From positions 27,249,211 through 27,313,210 of the forward strand of contig NC_134398.1 in the NCBI RefSeq assembly GCF_050003625.1: a DNA stretch of 64,000 nt. Reading direction: 5' to 3'. A program made the position numbers and the translations under genes. The stretch is from Haematobia irritans. Its lineage: Eukaryota; Arthropoda; Insecta; Diptera; Muscidae. Positions 45,986 through 58,027 of the stretch are shown in pieces. How positions within the stretch are numbered: position 1 is the stretch's first letter; each line of letters opens with the position of its first letter. A model generated the notes under the pieces. That model saw only the letters and a list, made by a program, of their open reading frames with translations, was not told the origin of the DNA and made no database searches.

Positions 45986-46385
45986 TTAGCCTGATACTGA
46001 AACAGGCAATTGACGTCCAAATGCATTATATCTAATTATACAATTATTTTTCGAGCTTTATGGACAGATATAGATTAAGGAACATGGTTAATAGAGCCAT
46101 TGAAAAGAAAACGCCAGATACGAATCTATACACGCCTGGACTGTACATGTTTCGGTTTGGGCGAATTAACCTTTCCACAGCCTTTAGTATAGATCTGGCT
46201 GGGAGAGATAACTCAATTTTGGGCCCTTTTTGCTAACTCCTTATGGAGAAAACATTTGGGAAATTTCCTCTTACAAATTGAATCATTTTTTCTCCCACTG
46301 TACATCATCTTTTCATATAACTTACAAGTCCCTTAATCTTATTTTTATTTCGTTTTGTTACATAGTAATGCAACAACACGAAATT
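45986..46385. other. Non-satellite island in the array
   Basis: About 400 bp with GCCTGATACTGAAACAGGC (an imperfect hairpin) near 46000. No coding frame, known element end or other copy recognised. Confidence 0.4.
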
Positions 46386-48525
46386 TATTTTTAATTTTAT
46401 TTCTATAAAAATTTTTGTCAAATTTTTATCAAAATTTTATTTCTATAGAAAATTTTGTCAAAAATTTTATTTCTAAAGAAAATTTTGTCAACATTTTTGT
46501 ATAAAAAATTATGTCAAAATTTTATTTGTATAAAAAATTATGTAAAAATTTTGATAAAAATTTTTATAGAAAATTTTCTCAATTTATTTTTATACAACAT
46601 TTTGTCAACATTTTATTTCTATAAAAATTTTGTCAAAATTTTATTCATAGAGAACATTTTCCCAACATTTTATTTCGATAGAAAATTTTATCAAAATTTT
46701 ATTTCTATAGATAATTTTATCAAAATTTTATTTCTATAGAAAATTTTATCAAAATTTTATTTATATAGAAAATTTTATCAAAATTTTATTTCTATAGAAA
46801 ATGTTGTCAAAATTTTATTTCCATAGAAAATTTTGTCAAAATTTTATTTCTATAGAAAATTTTGTCAAAAGTTTATTCCTATAGAAAATTTTGTCAAATT
46901 TTTATTTCTATAGAAAATTTTGTCAAATTTTTTTTTTTTCTATAGAAAATTATGTAAAAATTTTATTTCCATAGAAAAATTTGTCAATTTTGTTTTTTTT
47001 TTCTAAAAAAAAATTGTCAATAGAAAATTTTGTTAAAATTTTATTTCTGTAGAAAATGTTGTCACAATTTTATTTATATTTATTTCTATACAAAATTTTG
47101 TCAACATTTTATTTCTATAAAAAAATTTTGTCAAAATTTTGGTTCTATCGATAATTTTGTCAAAATTTTATTTTCATAGAAATTATTGTCAATTTTTTTT
47201 TTTCTACACAAAATTATTTTAAAATTTTATTTCCATAGAAAATTTTGTCAATTTTGTTTTTTTTTTCTAAAAAAAATTTGTCAATAGAAAATTTTGTTAA
47301 AATTTTATTTCTGTAGAAAATGTTGTCACAATTTTATTTATATTTATTTCTATACAAAATTTTGTCAACATTTTATTTCTATAAAAAAATTTTGTCAAAA
47401 TTTTGGTTCTATCGATAATTTTGTCAAAATTTTATTTTCATAGAAATTATTGTCAATTTTTTTTCTACACAAAATTATTTTAAAATTTTATTTCCATAGA
47501 AAATTTTGTCAATTTTGCTTTTTTCTAAAAAAAATTGTCTATAGAAAATTTTGTTAAAATTTTATTTCTGTTGAAAATTTTGTCACAATTTTATTTCTAT
47601 ACAAAATTTTTTCAAAATGTTATTTCCATAGAAAATTTTGTCAAAATTTTATTTGTATAAAAAATCATGTCAAAATTTTATTTCTACAGAAAATTTTGTC
47701 AAAATTTTATTTGTATAAAAAAATTATGTCAAAATGTTATTTCCATAGAAAATTTTGTCAAAATTTTATTTGTATAAAAAATTTTGTCAAAATTTTATTT
47801 CAACAGAAAATGTTGTCAAAATTTTATTTGTATAAAAAATTTTGTCAAAATTTTATTTCCATAGAAAATGTTGTCAAAATTTTATTTGTGTAAAAAATTA
47901 TGTCAAAATTTTATTTCTATAGACAATTTTATCAAAATTTTATTTCTACAGAAAATTTTGTCAAAATTTTATTTCTATAGAGAATTTTGTCAACATTTTA
48001 TTTATATAAAAAATTTTGTCTAAGTTTTGTCAACATGTTATTTCTATAAAAAGTTTTGTCAAAATTTTATTCATAGAGAAAATTTTCCCAAAATTTTATT
48101 TCTTCAGAAAATTTTGTCAATTTTATTTCTATAGAAAATTTTGTCAAAATTTTATTCCTATAGAAAATTTTATCAAAATTTTATTTCTATAGAAAATGTT
48201 GTCAAAATTTTATTTCCATAGAAAATTTTGTCAAAATTTTATCTACATAGAAAATTTTGTCAAAATTTTATTTCTATAGAAATTTTTTTTGTCAAAGTTT
48301 TACTTTTTAGAACATTTTCTACAAATGTTATTTCTATAGAAAAGTTTCTAAGCATTTTACTTCTATAGTAAATTTTGTCAAAATTGTATTTCCATAAAAA
48401 TATTTTCAAATTTTTATTTCCATAGAAAATTTTGTTAAAATGTTATTTCTATAGAAAATTTCCTCAATATTTTATTTTTATAGAAATTTTTCTGAGAATT
48501 TTATTTCTGTAACAAATTGAAGTAC
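46386..48525 (+). repeat. 29-bp satellite array, reverse orientation, ~256-bp higher-order repeat
   Basis: Between about 46985 and 47520 a block with TTTTTTTTTCTAAAAAAA, TTTATATTTATTTCTATAC and TTGGTTCTATCGATAATTTT variants is repeated at about 256-bp spacing. The array ends in the hairpin module. Confidence 0.94.
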
Positions 48526-48635
48526 CTATTAGGTAGGGAGAATATTTGGCAAAATCTACCAAAACATGAAGAATTCTACCAATCTACCAAAAAGTAAAAA
48601 ATCGACCATTTTTGGTAGAATTCTGTGGCAACCAT
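48526..48635 (+). repeat. Satellite-array terminal module with hairpin, second copy
   Basis: Matches 451-556 in the same order: GAGAATATTTGGCAAAA, AGAATTCTACC (48570-48580), AGTAAAAAATC, GGTAGAATTCT (48614-48624), GGCAACC. The outer 11-bp stem is conserved although the inner loop has a change. Confidence 0.6.
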
Positions 48636-49610
48636 TCTTGTAGGCCATAATTAGTGACAGGTAGTTAGGCAAATTCTAAATTTGATGTTATTTTCGATAT
48701 TTGTTGGTTTTTTAACAATAAAATTTAAATTGGACAATAAAAAATATGCTGGACTCCGATTCTGGCCAAACCTAAATTTTATAAAATACTTCATATTTTT
48801 GTAACTAAACAAATATTTACGAACATTGGATTCTATGGAATTTTTCAGTCAATCAATAAATGCACTTGCTGCAGCTTCCAAAAATGGAGATTATATTTTC
48901 TAGAAGTCTTGACTTGAAGATGGGCTAAATCGATCTAAAGTAAAAATAAAAAAAGTGGATAACATTCTTTAGTAGAAGTTTCTACGCAAACCATGGTGGA
49001 GGGTACATAAGATTCGGCCTGGCCGAATCTACGGAAATGTCATTTCATGATCATTTTTGTATCGTTTCTATGAATTTATATAACACATTAATTGGTTTTA
49101 ATATTTTAATAAAAGCTCGTAAATTTCTAATTGTTAAGCAATTGAAAGTGTTTAAACACCATTTTAAAATACTTTATTACTTCCATATTAATAATGATAT
49201 GGGTGGTAGATAATAAAATGTGAGCAACACAAACGTTGATCAAAGTCTGGTAATGACTCAGGTGGAAATGTTGCACTTTGCTCCCAAAAAACAAGATCGT
49301 TGCTTGATAATATATAGAATTTCAGGAGGTTTGATGACAGATATTCTCCCAAGCAGATCAGTTCGACCAGCACGCTTCCCGAAGAAAAAGATTCTACCAA
49401 TGAAGACTAGATCAGATTCTGGATTTATAAGAACCAATTTTGTTTGAGTTTTAGAGAAACCATAAACATATCATGTAAATGATGAAATAAAGCCTTGATT
49501 TGAAATCTTAAATATGTAGATTCTTACCGCCATTATTTAAATGATTACGAGAAATAAAATCTGGAAAATTTACTTTCAGTTTCAAGCTATTTTTATGATC
49601 AGAGCTCCTT
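48636..49610. other. Intergenic DNA; no supported gene
   Basis: A family A head fragment lies at 48965-49035. A 75-codon frame (49220-49447) precedes an AATAAA near 49485 but has no recognisable domain and is not called as a gene. Confidence 0.4.
48965..49035 (-). repeat. Family A head fragment
   Basis: Reverse complement of the family A 5' end: CCATGGTGGAGGGTACATAA then GATTCGGCCTGGCCGAA. Only ~70 bp remain. Confidence 0.7.
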
Positions 49611-50647
49611 CTATACCCTCAAGAAGTGAAATCGGTCTATACCGATGCCTTATCAAATGGACCGGTAAAAATAAATGCGATACAGATTTTTGAGGGTCTA
49701 AAATACCAGATTTTTGAGGGTCTAAAACACCAATATTTACATTTTCGGGCAAATCGGATAAAAACTACGGTTTCTAGAAACCGAAGGAGTTAATTCGGGA
49801 GATCGGTCTATATGGGGGATATACCAAAACATGGCTCGATACAAACCAAATTCGGCTGACATATATGTGGTACTAAAATACCCCTAGGTTTCCAATTTCA
49901 GGGAAAGTGGATAAAAACTACAGCCCAAGAAATAAATTCGGGATGTAGGTCTATATGGGGGCTATACCAAAATATGGACCGATACTTATCATTTTCGACA
50001 CACCTCTTAATGGTCCTCAAATACCTCTAGAATTCCAATTTCAGACAAATTGGGTAAAAACTACGGATTCTAGAAGCCCAAGATGTAAATTTGGGAAATC
50101 GGTCTAAATGGGGGCTACACTAAAACATGGACCGATTCACCCTATTTTCGATACACCTATTTGTAGTCTCAAAATACCTCTAGATTTTCAATTTCAAGCT
50201 AATCAGATAGAAAATACAGTTTCTAGACGCGGATAGACGGATAGTAAATACAGTTTCGAGAAGCCCAAGAAATAAAATCGGGACATCGGTCTGTATGGGG
50301 GCTATACCAAAACATGGACCGACACGGACCATTTTCTGCACACCATTTGATGGTCCTAAAATACCTCCCGATTTTCAATTTCAGGCAAATTGCATAAAAA
50401 CTACGGGTTTTATAAGCCCAAGACCCCAAATCAGGAGGTCGGTTTATATGGGGACTATATCAAAACTTGGACCGATATAGCCCATCCTCAAACTTGACCT
50501 GCCTGCAGACCAAAAACGAATCTGCGCCAAATTTCAGGACGATAGCGCCATTATTGAAGGCTGTAGCGTGATTACAACAGACAGACGGACATACACATAT
50601 CGTTTTAGTATATATATCCCTGATCAAGGATATATATACTTTATATA

Positions 50648-51866
50648 ACAGGTTGGCTGATAAGTCCCCGGTCTAACAAAGAAAAACATTTTTTTTTTTT
50701 GTTAAAAATCGTTTTTATTATTCAATATAGTTCCCTTCAAGAACAATACAACGAATATAACGACCTTCCAATTTTTTGATACCATTTTGGTAGTAATCCT
50801 TCGGTTTTGCCTCAAAATAGGCCTCTGATTCGGCGATCACCTCTTCATGGCAGCCAAATTTTTTCCCTGCGAGCATGCTTTTGAGGTCTTAGAACAAGAA
50901 AAAGTCGCTGGGGCCAGATCTGGAGAATACGGTGGGTGGGGAAGCAATTCGAAGCCCAATTCATGAATTTTTGCCATCGTTCTCAATGACTTGTGGCACG
51001 GTACGTTGTCTTGGTGGAACAACACTTTTTTCTTCTTCATATGGGGCCGTTTTGCCGCGATTTCGACCTTCAAATGCTCCAATAACGCCATATAATACTC
51101 ACTGTTGATGGTTTTTCCCTTCTCAAGATAATCGATTAAAATTATTCCATGCGCATCCCAAAAAACAGAGGCCATTACTTTTCCAGCGGACTTTTGAGTT
51201 TTTCCACGCTTCGGAGACGGTCGCTGTCCACTCAACCGACTGTCGATTGGACTCAGGAGTGTAGTGATGGAGCCATGTTTCAACCATTGTCACATATCGA
51301 CAGAAAAACTCGGGTGTATTACGAGTTAACAGCTGTGAGCTCGCGCGGCACCCATTTTGCACAGAGCTTCCGCATATCCAAATATTGATGAATGATATGA
51401 CCAACACGTTCCTTTGATATCTTTAAGGCCTCTGCTATCTCGATCAACTTCATTTTACGGTCATTCTAAATCATTTTGTGGATTTTTTGATGTTTTCGTC
51501 GGTAACCACCTCTTTCGGGCGTCCACTGCGTTCACCGTCCTCCGTGCTCATTTCACCACGCTTGAATTTTGCATACCAATCAATTATTGTTGATTTCCCT
51601 GGGGCAGAGTCCGGAAACTCATTATCAAGCCAAGTTTTTGCTTCCACCGTATTTTTTCCCTTCAGAAAACAGTATTTTATCAAAACAAGAAATTCCTTTT
51701 TTTCCATTTTTTTCGCAAAAGTCGCTCTATCTCACAAACTAATTGACTCACAGACGTCAAATTCTGACACGAATCATTTGAAGGTTGGTACTATATAAAA
51801 ATAATATGCATTTAATACTAGCGACGCCATCTATGTGTCAGACAGGGGACTTATCAGCCAACCTGT
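50648..51866 (-). mobile_element. mellifera-type mariner, decayed
   Basis: A 1,219-bp element with inverted ends ACAGGTTGGCTGATAAGTCC, flanked by TA at 50646-50647 and 51867-51868. The end sequence matches, from memory, the mellifera/Famar1-like mariner group. The transposase on the minus strand is broken. It lies within family C. Confidence 0.85.
50815..51707 (-). pseudogene. DD34D mariner transposase pseudogene
   Basis: The minus strand starts MEKKEFLVLIKYCFLKGKNT, with the mariner DNA-binding region (WLDNEFPDSAPGKSTIIDWY). A frameshift follows near KKSTK, then MKLIEIAEALKISKERV and KLCAKWVPRELT in another frame, a stop (NS*), then VTMVETWLHHYTPES in a third frame. Catalytic Asp1 is Val here (MVETW instead of MDETW). 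The last part has VLFHQDNVPCH and HPPYSPDLAP, then a frameshift removes the final Asp block. At least three lesions plus the Asp-to-Val change mean no enzyme. Confidence 0.85.
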
Positions 51867-51898
51867 TAGTCGGAAATCGATACTTCGATGTGTTACAA

Positions 51899-52471
51899 CC
51901 CAGCAAAAAAATTTGGAAGTTCTTCCAAAGGCACAACTTTAAAAGCACTTCCAGAAGATGCACTCCCAATGATGTTCTTTACTTTAACTACCCAGGAAGT
52001 TCTTTTAATTCAATTTTTTATAACTTGGTTTTTTCATACTTTTAATGGGTAATTTTAACTTTTTTGTTTCAAATATGTTAAAAATAGAGTAAGAATTCAT
52101 AAAATGATACAAATCATTTAAATTTTGTCGAAAAAAATCCTAAATCCAATCTGAAAAAATTGTGAATTTTTGAAAGTATTTGAGGTCAAACGTTTCCGAC
52201 AAGCATTCGAATCCATTAAAAATTATAAAATATTATAAAAATTATTTATTTGACAAAATATCACAGAATTTTTTAATTTACATCCAAAACATTGAATTCG
52301 GATCACACCTAAAGAAGTGATGCAAATTCAGTGCATCGGCTGTTGAAATGGAGGACTTCCGTCCTATGACAAGCCCATGTTAAATTCATCGCTTCTGCGT
52401 CAATTTTGCACCACTTTTGGATCCGAAAAGAACATTTGCATTACTTTTTTGGCGACACTTTTTTTGCTGGG
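51899..52471 (+). mobile_element. CCCAGCAAAA family element, complete ends
   Basis: A 573-bp insert with inverted termini CCCAGCAAAAAAA/TTTTTTTGCTGGG placed inside the family C tail (TTACAA before, AAACGAAATGAC after). It has no transposase. Partial relatives lie at 14060-14293 and 42665-43150. Superfamily unknown. Confidence 0.75.
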
Positions 52472-52544
52472 AAACGAAATGACAAACTTACTATACCCCC
52501 GTCTCCAGTCTATGGTGGTGGGTATAAAAATTGTCTTCTCTCCA

Positions 52545-54880
52545 AAATTTTATTTCTATAGAAAATTTTCTCAAAATTTAGAAATAAATTTTTGACAAAA
52601 TTTTCTACAGAAATAAAATATTGAGAAAATTTTCTATAGATATAATAATTTTGAGAAAATTTTCTGTGGAAATAATAGTTTTGACAAAATTTTCTATAAA
52701 AATAAAATTTTGACAAAAATTTCTATAGAAATTAAATTTTGACAAAATTGTCTAAGAAATAAAATTTTGACAAAATTTTCTATACAAATAAAATTTTTAA
52801 AACATCTTCTATAGAAATAAAATGTTGACAAAATTTTCTATGGAAATAATAATTTTGAGAAAATTTTCTATGGAAATAATAATTTTAACAAAATTTTCTA
52901 TAGAAATAAAGTTTTGACAAAATTTTCTATAGAAATAAAATTGCGACAAAATTTTCTATAGAAATAAAATTTTGACAAAATTTTCTATACGAATAAAATT
53001 GCGACAAAATTTTCTATAGAAATAAAATGTTGACAAAATTTTCTATACAAATAAATTGTTTAAACATTTTCTATAGAAATAAAATTTTGACAAAATTTTC
53101 TATAGAAATAAAATTTTGACAAAATTTTCCATAGAAATAAAATTTTGACAAAATTTTCCATAGAAATAAAATTTTGACAAAATTTTCTATAGAAATAAAA
53201 TTTTGTCGAAATTTTCTATGGAAATGATAATTTTGAGAAAAATTTCTATAGAAATAATAATTTTAACAACTTTTTCTATAGAAATAGAGTTTTGACAAAA
53301 TGTTCTATACAAATAAAATTTTGACTAAATTTTCTATAGAAATAAAATTTTGTCGAAATTTTCTATGGAAATAATAATTTTGAGAAAAATTTCTATAGAA
53401 ATAATAATTTTAACAAAATTTTCTATAGAAATAATGTTTTGACAAAATTTGCTATACAAATAAAATTTTGACAAAATTTTCTATGGAAATAAAATTTTGA
53501 CAACATTTTCTATAAAAATAAAATTTTGACAAAATTTTCTACAAGGAATAAAATTTTGACAAAATTTTCTATAGAATAAAATTTTGACAAAACTCTCTAA
53601 AGAAATAAAATTTTGTCAAATATTTCTATAGAAGCAAAAAATTTGCCAAAATTTTCCATAGAAATAAAATTTTTACAAAATTTTCTATAGAAATAAAATT
53701 GCGACAAAATTTTCTATAGAAATAAAATTTTTAAAACATTTTCTATAGAAATAAAATTTTGACAAAATTTTCTATAGAAATAAAATTTTTGACAAAATTT
53801 TTCATAGAAATAAAATTTTTGACAAAATTTTCTATAGAAATAAAATTTTGTCGAAATTTTCTATAGAAATAAAATTTTGTCGAAATTTTCTATAGAAATA
53901 ATAATTTTGAGAAAATTTTCTATAGAAATAAAATGTTGACAAAATTTTCTATAGAAATAAAATTTTGACAAAATTTTCCATAGAAATAAAATTTTGACAA
54001 AATTTTCCATAGAAATAAAATTTTGACAAAATTTTCTATAGAAATAATAATTTTAACAAAATTTTCTATAGAAATAGAGTTTTGACTTGACTTTGACATT
54101 TTCTATAGAAATAGAGTTTTGACAAAATTTTCTATACAAATAAAATTTTGACAAAATTTTCTATAGAAATAAAATTTTGACAAAATTTTCTACAGAAATA
54201 AAATTTTGACAAAATTTTCTACAGGAATAAAATTTTGACAAAATTTTCTACAAGGAATAAAATTTTGACAAAATTTTCCATAGAAATAAAATTTTGACAA
54301 AATTTTCTATAGAAATAAAATTTTGTCGAAATTTTCTATGGAAATAATAATTTTGAGAAAATTTTCTATAGAAATAATAATTTTAACAAAATTTTCTATA
54401 GAAATAAAGTTTTGACAAAATTTTCTATACAAATAAAATTTTGACAAAATTTTCTATAGAAATAAAATTTCTACAGGAATAAAATTTTGATAAAATTTTT
54501 TACAAGGAATAAAATTTTGACAAAATTTTCTATAGGAATAAAATTTTGACAAAACTTTCTAAAGAAATAAAATTTTGTCAAATATTTCTATAGAAGCAAA
54601 AAATTTGCCAAAATTTTCCATAGAAATAAAATTTTGACAAAATTTTCTATAGAAATAAAATTTTCTATAGAAATAAAATTTTGATAAAATTTTTATAGAA
54701 ATAAAATTTTGATAAAATTTTTATAGAAATAAAATTTTGACAAATTTTTCTATAGAAATAAAATTTTGACAAAATTTTCTATAGAAATAAAATTGCGACA
54801 AAATTTTCTATAAAAATACAATTTGGACAAAATTTTCTATAGAAATACTATTTTGACAAAATTCTCTATTTTTATAGAAA
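52545..54880 (-). repeat. 29-bp satellite array
   Basis: Minus orientation. The ATAATAATTTTGAGAAAA and AGAAGCAAAAAATTTGCC variants recur, the latter at about 53630 and 54595 (~963 bp apart), pointing to a large higher-order block. The array ends abruptly in a mariner fragment. Confidence 0.95.
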
Positions 54881-55245
54881 TTTTCCAATATAAGATTTTT
54901 CTGTTTTATAGTGTTTGGTAAAATTTTTGTACGACCACGTTTAAATTCAGCAACCCAATTTTTTACTGTTGCATATGAAGGAACACTTTCACCTAACACA
55001 TTCACCATTTCATTATGAATTTCTTGTTCCGATAACCTTTTTTATGTGAATATTTAATAACAGCACGCATTTCTAATTTTTCCATTGTAAAAACAACACC
55101 TGTTTTTATATGAAGGAGTTGCCAGATCGAAACAAAATTTAACATGTGTTCATAACAGAGATGGAAGTTTCCAAAACACTTAACTTTTTTCTGTTTATAC
55201 CGCGCTTTTTGTGCTAGGCTAAGAAGTTTCCGAACTGCCCTCGTA
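54881..55245 (-). pseudogene. mariner 5' end and transposase N-terminal fragment
   Basis: The minus strand starts TACGAGGGCAGTTCGGAAAC, a mariner-type terminus. About 150 nt later it encodes MEKLEMRAVIKYSHKK, and after a frameshift LSEQEIHNEMVNVLGESV and SYATVKNWVAEFKRGR, the mariner helix-turn-helix region. The rest, including all catalytic residues, is replaced by satellite DNA at about 54880. One inverted repeat only. Confidence 0.78.
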
Positions 55246-55849
55246 GTTTGGTCTCGAGTGGCAACCATAATCACAATACCAAGAAGGAAATTGGGGTATA
55301 TATTCATTAAAAATTTTGCGGTTTATTTTCATAAGCCAAACGAGCCCCAAAAATTAAATGAAGTTATTCCCAAATAAAAGCATTAAAATCTGGTGTTGTT
55401 GTTTTGTACACAATTTTTTTTGGGTCCTACTTCATTTAGATTTTGGGGCCAATTTTCATGGGGTCATTTTCATAGCAGCTGGGGCCTTAATTCGTGAAGC
55501 CAATTTCTATTTTTTTTTTGCCAAAGTCCATTAATTCCCCTTCGATTGTGAATATCGTATTTGTTCTTTAGATTATTACATCGTTATGATCAAAGCTGAG
55601 GACTTATTAACCACTTCCCATATAATAGAATATATAGAAATTTATGGAAAGCGGCTTAGTAATCTAATTTACCTTATAATATAATATAATTTTCTCTATT
55701 ATTCGCTTATCCCTATAGATATTCTTTAGTCTTCGACCGATATATTGATCATAATAAAAAAACTGATATTATTACCATAAAAAAATTAATTACTTTGTCC
55801 AAGACAAATACAATTTCCAAATGACTATGACATTTTATTTTTGTTTTAT
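55246..55849. other. Intergenic DNA upstream of a candidate gene
   Basis: No coding frame. The segment near 55438-55485 (GGGGCCAATTTTCATGGGG, ATTTTCATAGCA) recurs at 59453-59495 between satellite arrays. Confidence 0.4.
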
Positions 55850-57068
55850 GATTTCAGATTAAAAACAAAAAAACAAAAAAAACTCATCGCACTTTGAACA
55901 GAGTGGGAAGCTTGGCGAAAAAAATATAGGCAGCAGCCATCACACATGGAGAACGATATAGCGAAACATTAACAAAAACTACGTCACTATAATGAAATGA
56001 ACTTTAGTAAAAACAATAACAATACAACTAAGAAAATAACCAAGCAATTGAATTAAAAAAATCGATAATAGAGTATAAACGAAAGAAAAAAAAATTAAAA
56101 AAAAATTGAAAAAAAAAACAAGAGAACACAAAATCTTATCAACCGCGAAAAGAAGTAAAAAAAAAAACAATTAAAATAAAATACTAGAGCCAAGTAGTGT
56201 TTTTTTTTTGTTTGCTATTTTTTTTTTTTTTTGCTCACATTAAAGAGTTTCAAAAGGTTTATGAAAAAACACACACAAAAAATTATAACCATGACAAAAT
56301 AATAACAATATGAATAATATTATTAAACGATAGTGGAACCATATTTGCTTCAATGAAAATATTGCAAAGAAGAAAAATATTAAAGTCCCCCATTTGAGAT
56401 CGCAGCCAATTGAACACTTCACTAGTAGCCATCGAAGCAAACACACATAAACGGAAATATTAGCAGCTAAAATTAATTTTTTTCTTCATAAAAAAAATTT
56501 AATGTAATTTAAAAAACAAAAAAATAATAAAGTGCCTGATTAAATCCAAAAAAACAAGTGATATAAAAAAATCTCCTTTGCTGAAATAGGAAAAAAACTT
56601 CATCAATTCCCATAATCTAAAAACTAAAAATCCAGTAATTACCTGGTTGTGCTAAAACCAAAAAAAAAAAACTAGGTCATCTCCGCTTAGACGCTATCGC
56701 TATTGACCAACGCCACATAACTTACAAATAATCAACGATGAAATAAAAAAATCATTGAGACGGGCAATAGCAAGCAACTTAACTAAAAAACTAAAGATAA
56801 ATTACAAAAAAAATAACGCCTACCGGTAAAACAAGTGATTTTTCGCATTTGAATTAAATTTGGTCAGTGCAACTTGATACCCGGCTCATAACGAGTCGTG
56901 CAAAATTCAAACCCGAAATTGAAAAAAAATCCAAACACTCAACGCATATTACCACATTCCTTATGGCCTATAGTATTAACTGAAATGTATGGTAGTTCTT
57001 AGCAAATATTTTTGCTATTAAAAAAAAACACATTTTTTTTAATTACAACATACGCTTTTATTGCTACA
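55850..57068 (+). other. Putative long 5' leader of the gene at 57069
   Basis: A-rich DNA with many short CAAAAA/AAAACAA tracts and no satellite, in the style of long 5' UTRs of fly neuronal or developmental genes. Transcription start not identifiable. Inference from composition and from the coding exon that follows. Confidence 0.3.
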
Positions 57069-57191
57069 ATGATGAAAATGTTGTTTACGCCATACCATAG
57101 AAATTGCAAAAATATTTCATTTTGGATTTCATTTGGAGTTGTACTGCTATTAGCCAATGTAATTCCTCGGACCAATGGATTTAAAGTTACG
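57069..57191 (+). CDS. First coding exon of a secreted or membrane protein
   Basis: The ATG at 57069 (A at -3) encodes 41 residues: MMKMLFTPYHRNCKN, then the hydrophobic stretch ISFWISFGVVLLLANVI, then PRTNGFKVT, ending at the donor ACG|GTGAGT. A basic start followed by a hydrophobic core and small/polar residues is a signal peptide or signal anchor. The intron is phase 0 and begins at 57192. The next exon is not within the window, and the downstream 4 kb is mostly satellite and dispersed repeat, like the lipase intron. I do not recognise the protein. It could be a chance frame with a chance donor, but start context, signal sequence and perfect donor together make a real exon more likely. Confidence 0.5.
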
Positions 57192-57244
57192 GTGAGTAGA
57201 AAAATATTAAAAAAAAAATAAGTAAAAACGACAAAAATATGAAA

Positions 57245-57310
57245 TAAGTCACTCAAAAGAGTGGCACAAAAAGTGTCACTAAATTTAAAAATAAAAGTGG
57301 CACACACAAA
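57245..57310 (+). repeat. GTGGCAC-rich dispersed repeat fragment
   Basis: AGAGTGGCACAAAAAGTGTC and AAAAGTGGCACACACAAAA, the same motif series as at 2885-3005 and 63820-64000. It lies just inside the putative intron. Confidence 0.5.
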
Positions 57311-57404
57311 AATAAGATTTAAATGAATTTGATAAATGTGTTTTTGTATGAAATTATAAATACAATTTTTACAAAATTAGACAAAACAATAAACAAATAA
57401 AATT

Positions 57405-58027
57405 TTGACAAAATTTTCTAAAGAGTATTGACAAAAATTTCTGTAGCCTATAGTATTAACTGAAATAAAATTTTGACTCAATTTTCTATAGAAATAAGAT
57501 TTTGAGAAATTTTTCTATAGAAATAAAATTTTGTCTCATTTTTCTATAGAAATAAAATGTTGATAAAATTTTCTATAAAAATAAAATTTTGATAAAATTC
57601 GCTATAGAAATAAAATTTAGACAATATTTTCAATAGAAATAAAATTTTGACAAAATTTTCTATAGAAAAAAAATTTTGACAAAATATTCTATAGAAATAA
57701 AATTTTGACAAAATTTTCTATAGAAATAAAATAATTTACAAAATTTTCTATAGAAATAAAATGTTAACAAAATTTTCTATAGAAATAAAATTTTGACTCA
57801 ATTTTCTATAGAAATAAAATATTGAAAAAAATTTTCTATAGAAATAAAATTTTGACAAAATTTTCTATAGAAATAAAATAATTTACAAAATTTTCTATAG
57901 AAATAAAATGTTGACAAAATTTTCTATAGAAATAAAATTTTGACTCAATTTTCTATAGAAATAAAATGTTGACAAAATTTTCTATAAAAATAAAATTTTG
58001 AGAAAATTTGCTATAGAAATAAAATTA
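57405..58027 (-). repeat. 29-bp satellite array
   Basis: Minus-orientation units. The 21-bp stretch CCTATAGTATTAACTGAAAT near 57446 copies 56968-56987, left of the putative exon. The array is interrupted by family B. Confidence 0.94.

Larger units (their letters stand above)
49612..52526 (+). repeat. Family C dispersed repeat, carrying two nested elements
   Basis: Starts TATACCCTCAAGAAGTG and ends GGTGGTGGGTATAAAA. It has ~150-bp modules with ATCGGTCTATATGGGGGCTA and a core ACAGACGGACATACACATAT then AAGGATATATATACTTTATA. After the core it is split by a mariner (50648-51866), resumes with GATACTTCGATGTGTTACAA, is split again by a CCCAGCAAAA element (51899-52471), and finishes AACGAAATGACAAACTTACT. 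Removing both inserts restores the family A-like end. Confidence 0.78.

Noticed and set aside
49220..49447. 75-codon frame followed by AATAAA near 49485
   Set aside because: No recognised domain and an equally long antisense frame. The poly(A) signal is common by chance in AT-rich DNA.
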